A stretch of DNA of 64,000 nucleotides from positions 251,403-315,402 of the forward strand of contig CAVWFN010000008.1 of NCBI GenBank assembly GCA_963754285.1. The letters are read 5' to 3'. This document shows, piece after piece, positions 1 through 7,566 of the stretch. Each line of letters starts with the position of its first letter. Positions within the stretch are counted from its first letter, which is position 1. Both the position numbers and the translations under genes were made by a program. This stretch comes from RYN-133 sp963754285. Its GTDB lineage: Bacteria > Actinomycetota > Actinomycetes > Mycobacteriales > Jatrophihabitantaceae. Below the pieces are notes generated by a model. It was not told the DNA's origin, made no database searches, and worked only from the letters and a program-made list of their open reading frames with translations.

Positions 1-2
1 CG

Positions 3-728
3 AGCCTGGACGACGTGCTCGCCGATCTCGACACCACCGTCAAGGTGAACGACCACTTCGAGTTCTACTGGTTCCCACACACGCGGCGCGTGCTGACCAA
101 ACGCAACAACCGCGTGCTCCCCGGTACGGAGCTCAAGCCGATCCGTCGCGTGCGCGCTTACGTCGATGACGAATTCCTGTCCAACACCGTGTTCGATGCG
201 GTCAACCGGGTCACGACCAGGCGTCCTGCGCTCATCCCGCGGGCCAACGCGATCGCGGCTCGCGCCCTCTCGGCACGCGACTACATCGACCGGTCCTACC
301 GGGTGTTCGCGTCACCGCGACGAGTCGTCTTCCGGGAAATGGAATACGCCGTCCCGGCTGACGCCGTCCCGTACGTGCTGAGCGAGATCGAGGCCTGGCT
401 GGCGAAGTCGCGCGAACAGATCGGCTTCCCCGTCGAAGTGCGCTTCGCCGCCGCCGACGGCTGCTGGCTGTCGACCGCGTACGGGCGTGACACGGGCTAC
501 CTCGCGGTGCACCAGTACCACCGCCGCGATCATGACGCGTACTTCCACGCCGTCGAGGCCATCGCGCGCGAGGTCGACGGTCGTCCGCACTGGGGCAAGC
601 TGCACTACCGCGACGCAGCCTCGCTGGCCGCGACCTACCCGCGCTTCGCTGACTTCGTAGCCCTGCGCGACCGACTCGACCCCACCCGCAAGTTCGGCAA
701 CGCGTACCTCGAAACCGTGCTCGGCTGA
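3..728 (+). CDS. FAD-linked D-arabinono-1,4-lactone/L-gulonolactone oxidase, C-terminal part
   Basis: The frame is open from base 3, so the window cuts this gene; only the last ~240 residues are present. The segment matches the C-terminal ALO domain of the VAO-type aldonolactone oxidases. The signature HWGKLH, whose histidine and lysine lie near the flavin, is followed by the typical ending with LDPTRKFGNAYL. Family members oxidise an aldono-1,4-lactone, or a related polyol, at an FAD. The FAD-binding PCMH domain would lie before the window. serC follows 17 bp downstream on the same strand with its own ribosome binding site. The substrate cannot be read from this fragment. Confidence 0.85.
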   Translation, partial: SLDDVLADLDTTVKVNDHFEFYWFPHTRRVLTKRNNRVLPGTELKPIRRVRAYVDDEFLSNTVFDAVNRVTTRRPALIPRANAIAARALSARDYIDRSYRVFASPRRVVFREMEYAVPADAVPYVLSEIEAWLAKSREQIGFPVEVRFAAADGCWLSTAYGRDTGYLAVHQYHRRDHDAYFHAVEAIAREVDGRPHWGKLHYRDAASLAATYPRFADFVALRDRLDPTRKFGNAYLETVLG

Positions 729-745
729 ATGGGAGGATCGCGGGC

Positions 746-1840
746 GTGACGATCGAGATCCCCGCGAGCCTCAGACCGGCCGACGGACGGTTCGGCTCGG
801 GGCCGTCGAAGATCCCGGTCGCCGTCGCCGAGCGGCTCGGCTCCGCACCACTCGGAACGAGCCATCGCCAGAAGCCGGTCAAGGATCTCGTCGCTCGCAT
901 CCGGGCCGGGATCGGCGAGCTGTTCGCGATCCCGGACGGCTGGCAGGTCGTGCTCGGCAACGGCGGCTCGACCGCCTTCTGGGACGTCGCCGCTTTCGGG
1001 CTGATCCGCGATCGCGCCCAACTGCTCGTATGTGGCGAGTTCTCCGCCAAGTTCGCCGCCGTCCACGCCGGCGCGCCGTTTCTCGCCGACCCGTCCGTGC
1101 GCCGGGCCGAGTACGGCAGCGCGCCGCAAGCCGAACTCGAGGCCGGCATCGACGCCTACGCCTGGCCGCACAACGAGACGTCCACCGGCGTGGTGCTGCC
1201 GGTCGACCGCGTCACCGACGACGCGCTCATGCTCGTCGACGCGACCAGCGCAGCCGGCGCGGTCGCGGTCGACATCACCCAGACCGACTGTTACTACTTC
1301 GCGCCGCAGAAGGCCTTCGCCGCCGAAGGCGGGCTGTGGTTGGCAGTGTTGTCACCGGCCGCGCTCGACCGCGTCAAGCAGGTGCGCGCCGAGCGATGGG
1401 CACCGCCCTCGCTCGACCTGAGCATCGCGATTGCGAACAGCGCCAACGACCAGACCTACAACACGCCGGCGATCGCCTCGCTGTGGCTGCTCGCGGAGCA
1501 GGTCGAGTGGTTGCTCGGCGAAGGCGGGCTGGCCTGGGCCGCAGCGCGGACCTCCGACTCGGCGGACCGGCTCTACACGTGGGCCGAGAAAACCGAGTTC
1601 ACCACCCCGTTCGTCGCCGATCCCGCGCTGCGCAGCCCGGTGGTCGGGACGATCGATTTCGACGAGGCGGTCGATGCGAAGGCCGTTGCCGCCACCCTGC
1701 GCGCCAACGGCATCGTCGACACCGAGCCCTACCGCGGCCTCGGTCGCAACCAACTGCGAATCGGCATGTACCCGGCGGTCGATCCCGACGATGTGAGCGC
1801 TCTGACCGCCTGCGTCGACTACGTCGTCGACCGGCTCTAG
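746..1840 (+). CDS. serC: Phosphoserine aminotransferase
   Basis: Class-V PLP aminotransferase that converts 3-phosphohydroxypyruvate and glutamate to O-phosphoserine in cytosolic serine synthesis. The protein is 364 aa, the usual length of the actinobacterial SerC subgroup. It opens with a substrate-binding FGSGPSK stretch and a GTSHRQK segment; the PLP lysine is at about residue 189 in APQKAF. A GTG start at 746 is chosen because a GGGAGG ribosome binding site lies about 8 nt upstream and the conserved N-terminus begins here. sepH follows on the same strand, an order also seen in mycobacteria. Function is secure. Confidence 0.95.
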   Translation: MTIEIPASLRPADGRFGSGPSKIPVAVAERLGSAPLGTSHRQKPVKDLVARIRAGIGELFAIPDGWQVVLGNGGSTAFWDVAAFGLIRDRAQLLVCGEFSAKFAAVHAGAPFLADPSVRRAEYGSAPQAELEAGIDAYAWPHNETSTGVVLPVDRVTDDALMLVDATSAAGAVAVDITQTDCYYFAPQKAFAAEGGLWLAVLSPAALDRVKQVRAERWAPPSLDLSIAIANSANDQTYNTPAIASLWLLAEQVEWLLGEGGLAWAAARTSDSADRLYTWAEKTEFTTPFVADPALRSPVVGTIDFDEAVDAKAVAATLRANGIVDTEPYRGLGRNQLRIGMYPAVDPDDVSALTACVDYVVDRL

Positions 1841-1884
1841 CGCAGCGACGGCGTGTGCTCCCGACGAATGCGCGGGGACGCACA

Positions 1885-1890
1885 TATCGT
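1885..1890 (+). promoter_or_regulatory. Leaderless-type -10 element of sepH
   Basis: TATCGT followed by 6 nt and then the sepH ATG. No ribosome binding site is visible. The spacing fits transcription starting at or next to the start codon. Confidence 0.5.
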
Positions 1891-1896
1891 CTGGCC

Positions 1897-2907
1897 ATGC
1901 GAACGCTGCACCTCGTCGATGCCGATGCCGAGGCCGGTCATGTCGTGCTCGAGACGACCGACGGGCAGGAAAAGTTCGAACTGCCGATCGACCAGGCTCT
2001 GCGCGCGGCGCTGACCACTGATGTCGAGGCTGGTCCGGCCGGTCCGGCCAAGCCCACGCCGCGGGTCGCCACGCCCTCCGAGCCGCGCATCACGCCCCGC
2101 GAGATCCAGATGAAGGTTCGCGGCGGCGACTCCCCCGAGGCAATCGCCGAGGCGTATGGAGCCGACCCCGACTGGGTGCTGCGCTTCGCGGGGCCGGTCG
2201 TCGCCGAACGGTCGCGGATGGCTGACGAGGCACGCCGGGCCAAGGCGCGCCGCTCGACCACCGAGGGCCAGACCGTCGTGTTCGGCGAGGCCGTCGACGA
2301 GCGGTTCGCACAGCACGGCATCGATCCGCACAGCGTGCGTTGGGACTCTCACCGCCGCGAGGACGGGCAGTGGGTGCTGTCGGCACACTGGGTCGGCGGC
2401 CAGGCCGATCGGCGTGCCGACTGGACCTTCCACCTGTCCGGCCGCACGGTCGCCCCGCTCGACGACACCGCGGCTGATCTGCTCAGCGACCGTCCGATCC
2501 GCGCGATCCTCGCCCCTGAGCCGAGCGATCTCGAGACGACCTCGCCGAACCTCGCGCTGGCCCCGCCGTTGGCGCCCGGACTGGTCGCGTTCCCAGCCCT
2601 GCCCGACGCGCTGACCGGTCCCCTGCCGGCCGGCGAAGAGGTCTTCGATCAGGACCGGGTCGACCCCGCCGCCGAGACGGCACAGCTGGACCTGCCGGCC
2701 TTCGACCAGGCCGCGTTCGACCGCGCGGCCTTCGAAGAGCCACACCTGCCGCTGCACGTACCGGACATCCCGAAGGCCCGTGAGCGCAAGGTCACCGACC
2801 TCGGCGTCGCGCGCCGTGACGACGAGTCCGACGACGACAAGGCCGCGCGCGCGTCGATCCCGTCGTGGGACGACATCCTGCTCGGCGTGCGCCGCAAGCG
2901 CGACTGA
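1897..2907 (+). CDS. sepH: SepH (DUF3071) cell-division regulator
   Basis: 336-aa protein with the DUF3071 N-terminal domain, beginning MRTLHLV and containing the helix-turn-helix-like segment ITPREIQMKVRGGDSPEAIA around residues 67-90. The rest is a conserved mid-domain and a long acidic, proline-rich tail ending in a basic SWDDILLG..RRKR motif. Characterised actinobacterial SepH binds FtsZ, promotes its assembly and supports septation in the cytoplasm. The gene directly follows serC, the reverse of the Rv0884c/Rv0883c pair. The start is the ATG that aligns with the family; a TATCGT -10 motif ends 6 nt before it, suggesting a leaderless transcript. The low-complexity tail is normal for the family. 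Confidence 0.9.
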   Translation: MRTLHLVDADAEAGHVVLETTDGQEKFELPIDQALRAALTTDVEAGPAGPAKPTPRVATPSEPRITPREIQMKVRGGDSPEAIAEAYGADPDWVLRFAGPVVAERSRMADEARRAKARRSTTEGQTVVFGEAVDERFAQHGIDPHSVRWDSHRREDGQWVLSAHWVGGQADRRADWTFHLSGRTVAPLDDTAADLLSDRPIRAILAPEPSDLETTSPNLALAPPLAPGLVAFPALPDALTGPLPAGEEVFDQDRVDPAAETAQLDLPAFDQAAFDRAAFEEPHLPLHVPDIPKARERKVTDLGVARRDDESDDDKAARASIPSWDDILLGVRRKRD

Positions 2908-2909
2908 CG

Positions 2910-2939
2910 AGGGGCGGATCGGGAAACTCGGTCGCCCCT
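2910..2939 (+). terminator. Putative hairpin terminator after sepH
   Basis: Inverted repeat AGGGGCG...CGCCCCT with a 16-nt loop just after the sepH stop codon. It lacks a clear T-run, so this is a moderate call. Confidence 0.35.
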
Positions 2940-2954
2940 GTCGGAGGCGCGTCG

Positions 2955-2960
2955 TAGCGT
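2955..2960 (+). promoter_or_regulatory. Leaderless-type -10 element of the ABC exporter operon
   Basis: TAGCGT ends 8 nt before the GTG start of the first exporter gene. No ribosome binding site is visible. Confidence 0.4.
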
Positions 2961-2968
2961 AGATCGAC

Positions 2969-4756
2969 GTGACCGACCTCGCCGAGACTGCCGCACCCGG
3001 CGAGCAGAAGGACTCCGAACACCCGATCCAGTCGTTGCTGCGACTGCGCCGGTGGACGCGCATCTACCGCCGTCCGATCACGGCGATGTTCGTGTTCTCC
3101 TTGATCGGGATGCTGTGCCAATCGCTGGTCCCGCTCGTGGTCGGCGCGGTCGTCGACGGTCCGATCCGCCGTCACGACACGGCCGGGCTGTGGCCGCTGG
3201 TCGGGCTCACACTCGTGCTCGGGATCGCCGAGGCGGTCTGCTTCCTCTTGCGTCGCCTCGCCATGGCCAGGGCCGCGATCGACATCGAGAGCGACATCCG
3301 GCGCGACCTGTTCGCACACCTGCAGCGACTGCCGGTGGCCTTCCACGACCGCTGGCCGTCGGGTCAACTGCTGTCTCGCCTGACGACCGACCTGTCGACG
3401 TTGCGGCGCTTCGTCGGATTCGCGTTCGTGTTCCTGGTCGTGAACACGACGATCACGCTGGTCGTGCTCGGCCTGCTGATCAACATCAACGTCCCGCTCG
3501 GCCTGTTCGTCCTGGTCGCGATGACACCGCTCGTGCTGACGACGCGCCGCTTCGAGCTGCGCTACAGCCGCGAGGCGCGACGGGCCCAAGACCTCACCGG
3601 CGACCTCGCCACCTCCGTCGAAGAGTCGGCACTCGGCATCCGGGTGATCAAGTCCTACGGCCGCCGTCCGCACATGCTCGCGATGTTCACCCGCGACGCG
3701 CAGCGGCTGCGCGGCGCCGAGCTGAGCAAGATCCGCACGCTCGGCTGGTTCTGGGCCGTGCTCGAAGGCACTCCGCAGCTGATCCTCGCCGGTGTCGCCT
3801 GGGGCGGCGTGGTGGCCGTCGCGCACCACTCGATGACCCTGGGTCAGCTGGTCGCGTTCCTGACGCTGTACCTGCAGCTGATCTGGCCGATCATCAGCCT
3901 GGGCTGGCTGCTGGCGCTCGCGCAGGAATCGGGCACGGCGGCCGTGCGCATCTTCGAGGTGCTCGACACGAAGCCGACGATCCTCGAGCCCGATCACCCG
4001 GTGCCGGCCGAGACCGGCACCTCCTTGGTGTTCGACAACGTCCGGTTCCGCTACGACGACGCGTCCAGAGAGGTGCTGCGCGGCATCGACCTGCACATCG
4101 AGCCGGGCGAGACGATGGCGCTGGTCGGCGCGGTCGGATGCGGCAAGACCACGCTGACCGCGCTGGTGCCGCGCCTCTATGACGTCACCGGCGGGCGCAT
4201 CCTCATCGGCGGGGTCGACGTGCGCGATCTCCCGCTCGACCAGCTGCGCCATACGGTGACGACCGCGTTCGAAGACGCGACGCTGTTCTCTGCGAGCGTG
4301 CGCGAGAACCTCACCCTCGGTCGGGCCGGCATCAACGAGCACGACGTGGTCGAGGCGCTGGAAGTTGCGCAGGCGGAGTTCGTCTACGACCTGCCGTTCG
4401 GCCTCGACACCCGCATCGGTGAGCAGGGCCTGTCGCTGTCGGGCGGACAGCGGCAACGGCTCGCGCTCGCCCGCGCCGTCGTGGGCCGCCCGCGCGTGCT
4501 CGTGCTCGACGACCCGCTCTCGGCACTCGACGTGCACACCGAGGCCCAGGTCGAGGCGGCGCTGCGGCGCGTGCTCTCGGCCACGACCGCGCTCGTGGTC
4601 GCGCACCGCCCGTCCACGGTGCTGCTCGCCGATCGGGTGGCGCTGCTCGAAGACGGCCGGATCACCGCGGTCGGAACGCACAGCGACCTGCTCGCCACCG
4701 TCCCCGCCTACCGGCTGCTGCTCGCCCAAGCCAGTGAGCTGGGAGTCTCCTCGTGA
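2969..4756 (+). CDS. Heterodimeric ABC exporter, subunit with degenerate nucleotide site
   Basis: 595-aa half-transporter: a six-helix type-IV exporter membrane domain (about residues 35-330) followed by a nucleotide-binding domain. Walker A is GAVGCGKTT (about residue 384), the signature is a canonical LSLSGGQRQR (about 490) and Walker B reads VLVLDDPLSALD. The usual catalytic glutamate is therefore an aspartate, which is typical of the degenerate half of TM287/288- and BmrCD-like heterodimers. The next gene overlaps by 4 bp and supplies the complementary half. GTG start with a TAGCGT -10 motif close upstream. The exported substrate (drug, lipid or peptide) cannot be told. Confidence 0.9.
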   Translation: MTDLAETAAPGEQKDSEHPIQSLLRLRRWTRIYRRPITAMFVFSLIGMLCQSLVPLVVGAVVDGPIRRHDTAGLWPLVGLTLVLGIAEAVCFLLRRLAMARAAIDIESDIRRDLFAHLQRLPVAFHDRWPSGQLLSRLTTDLSTLRRFVGFAFVFLVVNTTITLVVLGLLININVPLGLFVLVAMTPLVLTTRRFELRYSREARRAQDLTGDLATSVEESALGIRVIKSYGRRPHMLAMFTRDAQRLRGAELSKIRTLGWFWAVLEGTPQLILAGVAWGGVVAVAHHSMTLGQLVAFLTLYLQLIWPIISLGWLLALAQESGTAAVRIFEVLDTKPTILEPDHPVPAETGTSLVFDNVRFRYDDASREVLRGIDLHIEPGETMALVGAVGCGKTTLTALVPRLYDVTGGRILIGGVDVRDLPLDQLRHTVTTAFEDATLFSASVRENLTLGRAGINEHDVVEALEVAQAEFVYDLPFGLDTRIGEQGLSLSGGQRQRLALARAVVGRPRVLVLDDPLSALDVHTEAQVEAALRRVLSATTALVVAHRPSTVLLADRVALLEDGRITAVGTHSDLLATVPAYRLLLAQASELGVSS

Positions 4757-6744
4757 ACGACCACGACAACGGCCACGACAATGACCACGACGCGATGAGC
4801 GCTCGCGCGAAGAGGCAGATCGCAGGCGACGAAGTCGCACGAGATGGCGAGGTGTCACCCGAGCGAAGCGAGCGGTGGACCGAGCCATCGAGCCGCGATC
4901 TTGCAGCAGACTGGCAGGGGCGACTGACCGAGGACGCCCGCAAGACTGCCGACGAGCAGGACGACCTCGTCCTCACCGGCCGGCCGAGGCTGCGCTCGAA
5001 CGCGCGGCATCTGCTCGGCGAGCTCGTGCGCCCGCACCGGCGCGGCATCGTGCTGGTGCTCGCGGTCGTGCTGGTGCAGGTCGCCGCGACGATGGCCGGT
5101 CCGTGGCTGGTCGGCATCGCGATCGACACCTCGCTGCCCGATGCGCTGCACGGCGACTACGGCTCGCTGACAGCGGTCAGCATCGTCCTTGCCGTCGCGG
5201 CGCTGCTCTCGGGCTGGCTGCGTTCGGTGTTCGTGATCCGCAGCGGCGTCATCGGCCAGGCCATCCTGTTCGATCTGCGCCGCCGCGGATTCGACCACGC
5301 TCAGGCGTTGTCGGTGTCCTTCCACGAGCGCTACACGTCCGGTCGCGTGATCTCGCGGCTCACGTCCGACGTCGACACACTCAACGAACTGCTCGACGCC
5401 GGCCTCGACGGGCTGCTCGTCGCGTTCTTGAACATCAGCGCGATCTCGGTGTTGCTGTTCTTCCTCGACGTGCCGCTGGCCGCGCTCGTGCTCGCCTCGT
5501 TCGTGCCGCTCGTCTTCCTGTTCCGCTGGTTCTCCGCGCGCGCGACCGACGCGTTCCGGCGTACCCGCGGCCGCGTCGCGACGATGATCGTCAACATCGT
5601 CGAGACGTTCAACGGCATCCGCGCCGTGCAGGCCTTCCGGCGTGAGAAGCGCAACGACGCGATCTTCGCCGGCCTCAACGGGTCCTACGCCGACGCGAAC
5701 CGTGAGGCGTTCCGCCTGCACGCGGTGTTCATCCCCGGCGTGACGCTGATCAGCAACGTGTCGACCGTGGCCGTGCTGCTCGTCGGCGCGTGGCGGGTGC
5801 TGCACGGCGGCATGGAGATTGGCGTGCTGACGTCGTTTCTGCTCTATCTGCGCCAGTTCTTCGGCCCGATGGAAGACGTCGCGATGTTCTACAACTCGCT
5901 GCAATCGGCGACCGCGGCGTTGGAGAAGATCTCTTCGGTGCTCTCCGAAGCGCCGAGCGTGCCGGAGCCCGACGCCGACGACGCGACCCCGCTGCCGCGT
6001 CCCGTTCGCGGCCGCGTCAGTCTCGACGGCCTCGAATTCGGCTACCTCGCCGACCGCCCGGTGCTGCACGAACTGTCTCTCGACATCCCGGCCGGCCAGA
6101 CCGTCGCGCTGGTCGGCGCCACCGGCGCAGGCAAGACGACGATCGCCAAACTCATCTCGCGCTTCTACGACCCGACCAGCGGCGAGGTCCGGCTCGACGG
6201 CGTCGATCTGCGCACGGTCGCCGAGACCGAGCTGCGTCGCGCGGTGGTGATGGTGACCCAGGACGGCTTCCTGTTCTCGGGCTCCGTTGCCGACAACATC
6301 GGGTTCGGACGCCTCGACGCAAGCCGTGCCGACATCATGCGGGCGGCCCGCGAGGTGGGCGCGCACGAGTTCATCGCGGCTCTTCCGGACGGCTACGACA
6401 CCGATGTCCGCAAGCGCGGCGGTCGGCTGTCCGCCGGCCAGCGCCAGCTGGTCGCGTTCGCGCGCGCGTTCCTCGCCGACCCGGCCGTGCTCATCCTCGA
6501 CGAGGCGACGTCCTCGCTCGACGTGCCCACCGAACGCGCGGTGCAGCACGCGCTGCGCACGGTGCTCGCCGAACGCACGGCGATGATCATCGCCCACCGG
6601 CTGTCGACCGTCGAGATCGCCGACCGCGTGCTGGTGCTCGCGGAGGGCCGCGTCGTCGAAGACGGCACGCCGAGCGAGCTGCTGGCGCAGGGTACAGGGA
6701 GCTTTGCGGCGCTTCATGAATCTTGGCGTGATTCGCTAGTCTGA
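4753..6744 (+). CDS. Heterodimeric ABC exporter, catalytically complete subunit
   Basis: 663-aa half-transporter. A ~75-residue hydrophilic N-terminal extension rich in His and Asp (NDHDNGHDNDHDA at the very start) precedes the six-helix membrane domain and the nucleotide-binding domain. Walker A GATGAGKTT (about residue 452), a slightly deviant signature RLSAGQRQL (about 557), Walker B AVLILDEATSSLD with the catalytic glutamate, and H-loop IIAHRLS. An aberrant signature in the subunit that keeps the glutamate is the arrangement expected opposite a subunit with the aspartate substitution, so the two genes form one asymmetric exporter. The GTG start overlaps the upstream stop as GTGA, implying translational coupling. 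The His/Asp-rich start might bind metal; that is speculative. Confidence 0.92.
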   Translation: MNDHDNGHDNDHDAMSARAKRQIAGDEVARDGEVSPERSERWTEPSSRDLAADWQGRLTEDARKTADEQDDLVLTGRPRLRSNARHLLGELVRPHRRGIVLVLAVVLVQVAATMAGPWLVGIAIDTSLPDALHGDYGSLTAVSIVLAVAALLSGWLRSVFVIRSGVIGQAILFDLRRRGFDHAQALSVSFHERYTSGRVISRLTSDVDTLNELLDAGLDGLLVAFLNISAISVLLFFLDVPLAALVLASFVPLVFLFRWFSARATDAFRRTRGRVATMIVNIVETFNGIRAVQAFRREKRNDAIFAGLNGSYADANREAFRLHAVFIPGVTLISNVSTVAVLLVGAWRVLHGGMEIGVLTSFLLYLRQFFGPMEDVAMFYNSLQSATAALEKISSVLSEAPSVPEPDADDATPLPRPVRGRVSLDGLEFGYLADRPVLHELSLDIPAGQTVALVGATGAGKTTIAKLISRFYDPTSGEVRLDGVDLRTVAETELRRAVVMVTQDGFLFSGSVADNIGFGRLDASRADIMRAAREVGAHEFIAALPDGYDTDVRKRGGRLSAGQRQLVAFARAFLADPAVLILDEATSSLDVPTERAVQHALRTVLAERTAMIIAHRLSTVEIADRVLVLAEGRVVEDGTPSELLAQGTGSFAALHESWRDSLV

Positions 6745-6831
6745 GGGCGCTGTCCGATATGGGCGTTGTTCAGCGTCGCTTTGAATTGGGCATTCTCAAT
6801 CTCGCATCAAGGGACACGAAGGCGGGGGCCT

Positions 6832-7566
6832 ATGTCGGTTGACCTTGTCCTGCACTTCGACCCGCAAGGGGACACCCTGGCGGCGGCGCGGGAGTGCGAG
6901 GCATCGATCTTTCTGCACGAATACGGCAATACCGCAACGCAATGGGCGCAGGAGTACGGACCGTACGAAGCGTCCTCGACATTCGTCACGATCACCGAAC
7001 CAGGTGGCGATGCGATGGCAACGATGCGCCTGATCATCCCCAGCGAGGTCGGCCTGAAGTCCCTCGCCGACGTCTCTCGCGCGCCGTGGTCGATCGACGG
7101 CGTGCGCGCCGCACGCTCCGCCGGCATGGCCGTGGCCCAGACCTGGGACGTCGCGACCATCGCCATCCGCAAGCGCGCTGCCCGCAGTGGATTGCTGTCG
7201 ACGGCCCTTTACCGCGGCCTGCTGCTCGCGACGCGGGCAAACGCGGCACGCTGGCTCGTGATGATCATGGACGTCCGCGCCCGCCGCGTGCTGAGTACCG
7301 CTGGGCTGCAGACGCGAGTGCTTCCCGGAGCGTCGATCGCTCCGTACCTCGGCTCGGACGCGAGCGTCCCGTTGTGGGCCGAGGTCGCGCCGATGGTCGA
7401 CCACCAACGACGCCTCAACCCCGATGCATACCGGCTGATCACACTAGGGATCGGCATGGACGGAATCAGCGTCCCCGATCCGAGCCAGTTCGTCCTCGCC
7501 GCACGCGTGCCCGCTTGTCACGCCGGTTCGGAGTCGGCCAGCCACAGCGGCCTGGCCACCGCATAG
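6832..7566 (+). CDS. FeeM/LuxI-like N-acyl amino acid synthase family protein
   Basis: 244-aa cytosolic protein that looks like a GNAT-fold acyltransferase of the N-acyl amino acid synthase/autoinducer synthase superfamily. Visible landmarks are an early FLHEYGNTATQWAQEYG segment, a strand with ATMRLI, a WDVATIAIRKRAARSG segment resembling an acyl-carrier or CoA binding region, and LMIMDVRARRVLSTAGL near the end. FeeM-type enzymes join a fatty acyl chain from acyl-ACP to an amino acid; LuxI makes acyl-homoserine lactones with the same fold. The ATG at 6832 begins MSVDLVLHF. The gene converges on a membrane GGDEF-EAL gene and their 3' ends overlap by 49 bp, which suggests a link to signalling. 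Assignment is from sequence pattern only; substrate unknown. Confidence 0.6.
   Translation: MSVDLVLHFDPQGDTLAAARECEASIFLHEYGNTATQWAQEYGPYEASSTFVTITEPGGDAMATMRLIIPSEVGLKSLADVSRAPWSIDGVRAARSAGMAVAQTWDVATIAIRKRAARSGLLSTALYRGLLLATRANAARWLVMIMDVRARRVLSTAGLQTRVLPGASIAPYLGSDASVPLWAEVAPMVDHQRRLNPDAYRLITLGIGMDGISVPDPSQFVLAARVPACHAGSESASHSGLATA

Noticed and set aside
2792..4888. 698-codon minus-strand frame opposite the ABC exporter genes
   Set aside because: Antisense shadow with low-complexity Arg/Gln/Asp content; the plus-strand genes have clear motifs.
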